Assembly: GCA_027013265.1 (NCBI GenBank)
Contig: JALUXQ010000215.1
Coordinates: 1-6,460 of the forward strand
Length of the DNA stretch: 6,460 nucleotides
DNA from: Campylobacteraceae bacterium
GTDB taxonomy: Bacteria > Campylobacterota > Campylobacteria > Campylobacterales > Sulfurospirillaceae
Direction: 5' to 3'
Part shown: positions 5,684 to 6,460 of the stretch, piece by piece
How positions within the stretch are numbered: position 1 is the first letter of the stretch
How the letters are laid out: every line of letters begins with the position of its first letter
The notes under the pieces: generated by a model
Database searches by the model: none
The model's input: only the letters and a program-made list of their open reading frames with translations
What the model was told of the DNA's origin: nothing
Translations under genes and position numbers: made by a program

Positions 5684-6460
5684 TTTTTAGCTTTTTTAGA
5701 TATGGTTATATCAAACTCACTTAAATTTGGTTTTCTGTTCACATCTACAATATGAGGAATTAGTACGATTATAAGTTCGCTATTTGTGATAACTTTTGCA
5801 CTACTTTTAAAAGCTCCACCGATCAAAGGTAAAGAAGATAGAAGTGGAACACTTGTATTTGTCAAGTTTTCATTTTTGTTTATCAAGCCACCTATGAGTA
5901 TCTTATTGCCATCTTTCACTTTTACTACAGACGAGAGTTGTTTTATCTTAATATCTGGTGCTAAAAATGGTACACCATTGGCATCTACATGCTCTTTGGA
6001 TATCTCACTTACTATTGGATTGATTTTTAGCATGATAAAATTATCATCTGTGACTTGAGGAGTGATATCTAGTGTAACTCCAACAAATGTTGAGTCAGTT
6101 GTGTAGTTTGGAGTGGTTGTAGTTCCTCCGCTTGAAGTAGTTGTAGTACTTCCGCTATTATATCTATAATTAACCTCAGTTCCCACATTTATGACCGCTG
6201 ATTGATTATTTAGTGTCATCACTTTCGGGTTTGATACTACTTTTACATTGCCTTGCGTTTTTAAGAATTTGATCAAGCCAGCCATAGAAAAATTGTATCC
6301 CACCAGATAGTTTGGCTTTTTGAAACCTGTTGCTAAAACCCCACCTGTTCTTTGTCTTGTTGCATCACTAGAAGCATTGATGCTTAACTGGAACTTGCTC
6401 CAATCTACACCGTTTGTTTTATTGTGACTATATGTAACTTCTATCAGCTTTGCCTCTATA
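5680..6460 (-). CDS. mshL: Secretin, C-terminal part (MshL/CtsD-like, 5' end outside window)
   Basis: Outer-membrane secretin that forms the exit channel for a pilus, or entry for DNA. The reading frame stays open through the GTG at 6303 to the window edge, and the extra 52 codons read IEAKLIEVTYSHNKTNGVDW onward, the classic start of the secretin domain, so 6303 is not the true start and the gene is cut by the window. Of the 259 residues seen, the segment at about 62-97 (LIKFLKTQGNVKVVSNPKVM, then LNNQSAVINVGTEV) opens the conserved barrel. A Thr/Ser/Gly-rich insert follows at about 101-124, then VTLDITPQV, IGGLINKN, VPLLSSLPLIGGAF and ELIIVLIPHIV, the signature C-terminal blocks. A Lys-rich tail ends the protein. 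The last bases overlap the ATPase start as ATGA. N-terminal signal and N-domains are not visible, so lipobox or pilotin dependence cannot be judged. Confidence 0.95.
   Translation of the reverse strand, partial: IEAKLIEVTYSHNKTNGVDWSKFQLSINASSDATRQRTGGVLATGFKKPNYLVGYNFSMAGLIKFLKTQGNVKVVSNPKVMTLNNQSAVINVGTEVNYRYNSGSTTTTSSGGTTTTPNYTTDSTFVGVTLDITPQVTDDNFIMLKINPIVSEISKEHVDANGVPFLAPDIKIKQLSSVVKVKDGNKILIGGLINKNENLTNTSVPLLSSLPLIGGAFKSSAKVITNSELIIVLIPHIVDVNRKPNLSEFDITISKKAKK
6109..6156. repeat. 24-bp imperfect tandem duplication inside the secretin gene
   Basis: Bases 6109-6132 and 6133-6156 align without gaps at 20 of 24 positions. In the secretin frame they encode two adjacent eight-residue units, SGSTTTTS and SGGTTTTP. 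The unit is a whole number of codons, so copy changes would keep the frame. It lies in the loop between the first conserved barrel block and VTLDITPQV, a place where secretins tolerate insertions. Confidence 0.8.

Noticed and set aside
6301..6303. Apparent GTG start of a 207-residue secretin fragment
   Set aside because: The frame stays open upstream to the window edge and the 52 extra codons encode conserved secretin sequence (IEAKLIEVTYSH...), so this is an internal Val codon in a gene truncated only by the window.

Overview
The window is AT-rich bacterial DNA, most likely from Campylobacterota (the Sulfurimonas / Sulfurospirillum / Campylobacter side of the tree). The grounds are the prepilin start (AFTMVELIF with Ala instead of Gly before the cleavage site), the Lys/Ile/Asn-rich proteins, and a gene order like that of the Campylobacter jejuni cts transformation operon. 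Genus cannot be fixed from the sequence alone. Coding density is near total and no non-coding stretch exceeds about 100 bases.

Layout: bases 1-45 look like the last 14 codons of a plus-strand gene. One base later a plus-strand type IV prepilin / pseudopilin gene begins (47-637). The rest of the window is one tightly packed minus-strand operon, read from the right edge leftwards: the C-terminal half of an outer-membrane secretin (running off the window at 6460); an ExeA/MshM-like AAA ATPase (4886-5683); a single-pass membrane protein with a Pro/Lys-rich linker and TPR-like C-terminus (4189-4893); a 178-residue exported protein I do not recognise (3656-4192); a GspE/PilB-family assembly ATPase with an N-terminal MshEN c-di-GMP-binding domain (1974-3641); a GspF/PilC-family inner-membrane platform protein (731-1972); and a previously uncalled 31-codon membrane peptide (634-729) whose stop overlaps the convergent pilin stop.

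The minus-strand genes are joined by 4-base ATGA overlaps, an 8- to 17-base overlap, a 14-base gap and two identical stop-G-start junctions, so they are almost certainly co-transcribed and partly translationally coupled. Together they encode an envelope machine. The cytoplasmic ATPase drives the inner-membrane platform to polymerise pilins, the TPR protein and the small exported protein plausibly bridge the periplasm, and the secretin forms the outer-membrane exit. The order secretin-ATPase-TPR-(x)-E-F matches both the MSHA pilus set (mshL-M-N-E-G) and the Campylobacter cts set (ctsD-P-X-E-F). The system is therefore either a surface pilus or a DNA-uptake pseudopilus rather than a classical protein-exporting type II system. 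The operon promoter and the pilin promoter both lie outside the window.

Most notable for follow-up are the 31-residue peptide at the operon end, the unidentified 178-residue protein, the predicted c-di-GMP control of the ATPase, and a 24-bp tandem duplication in the secretin.
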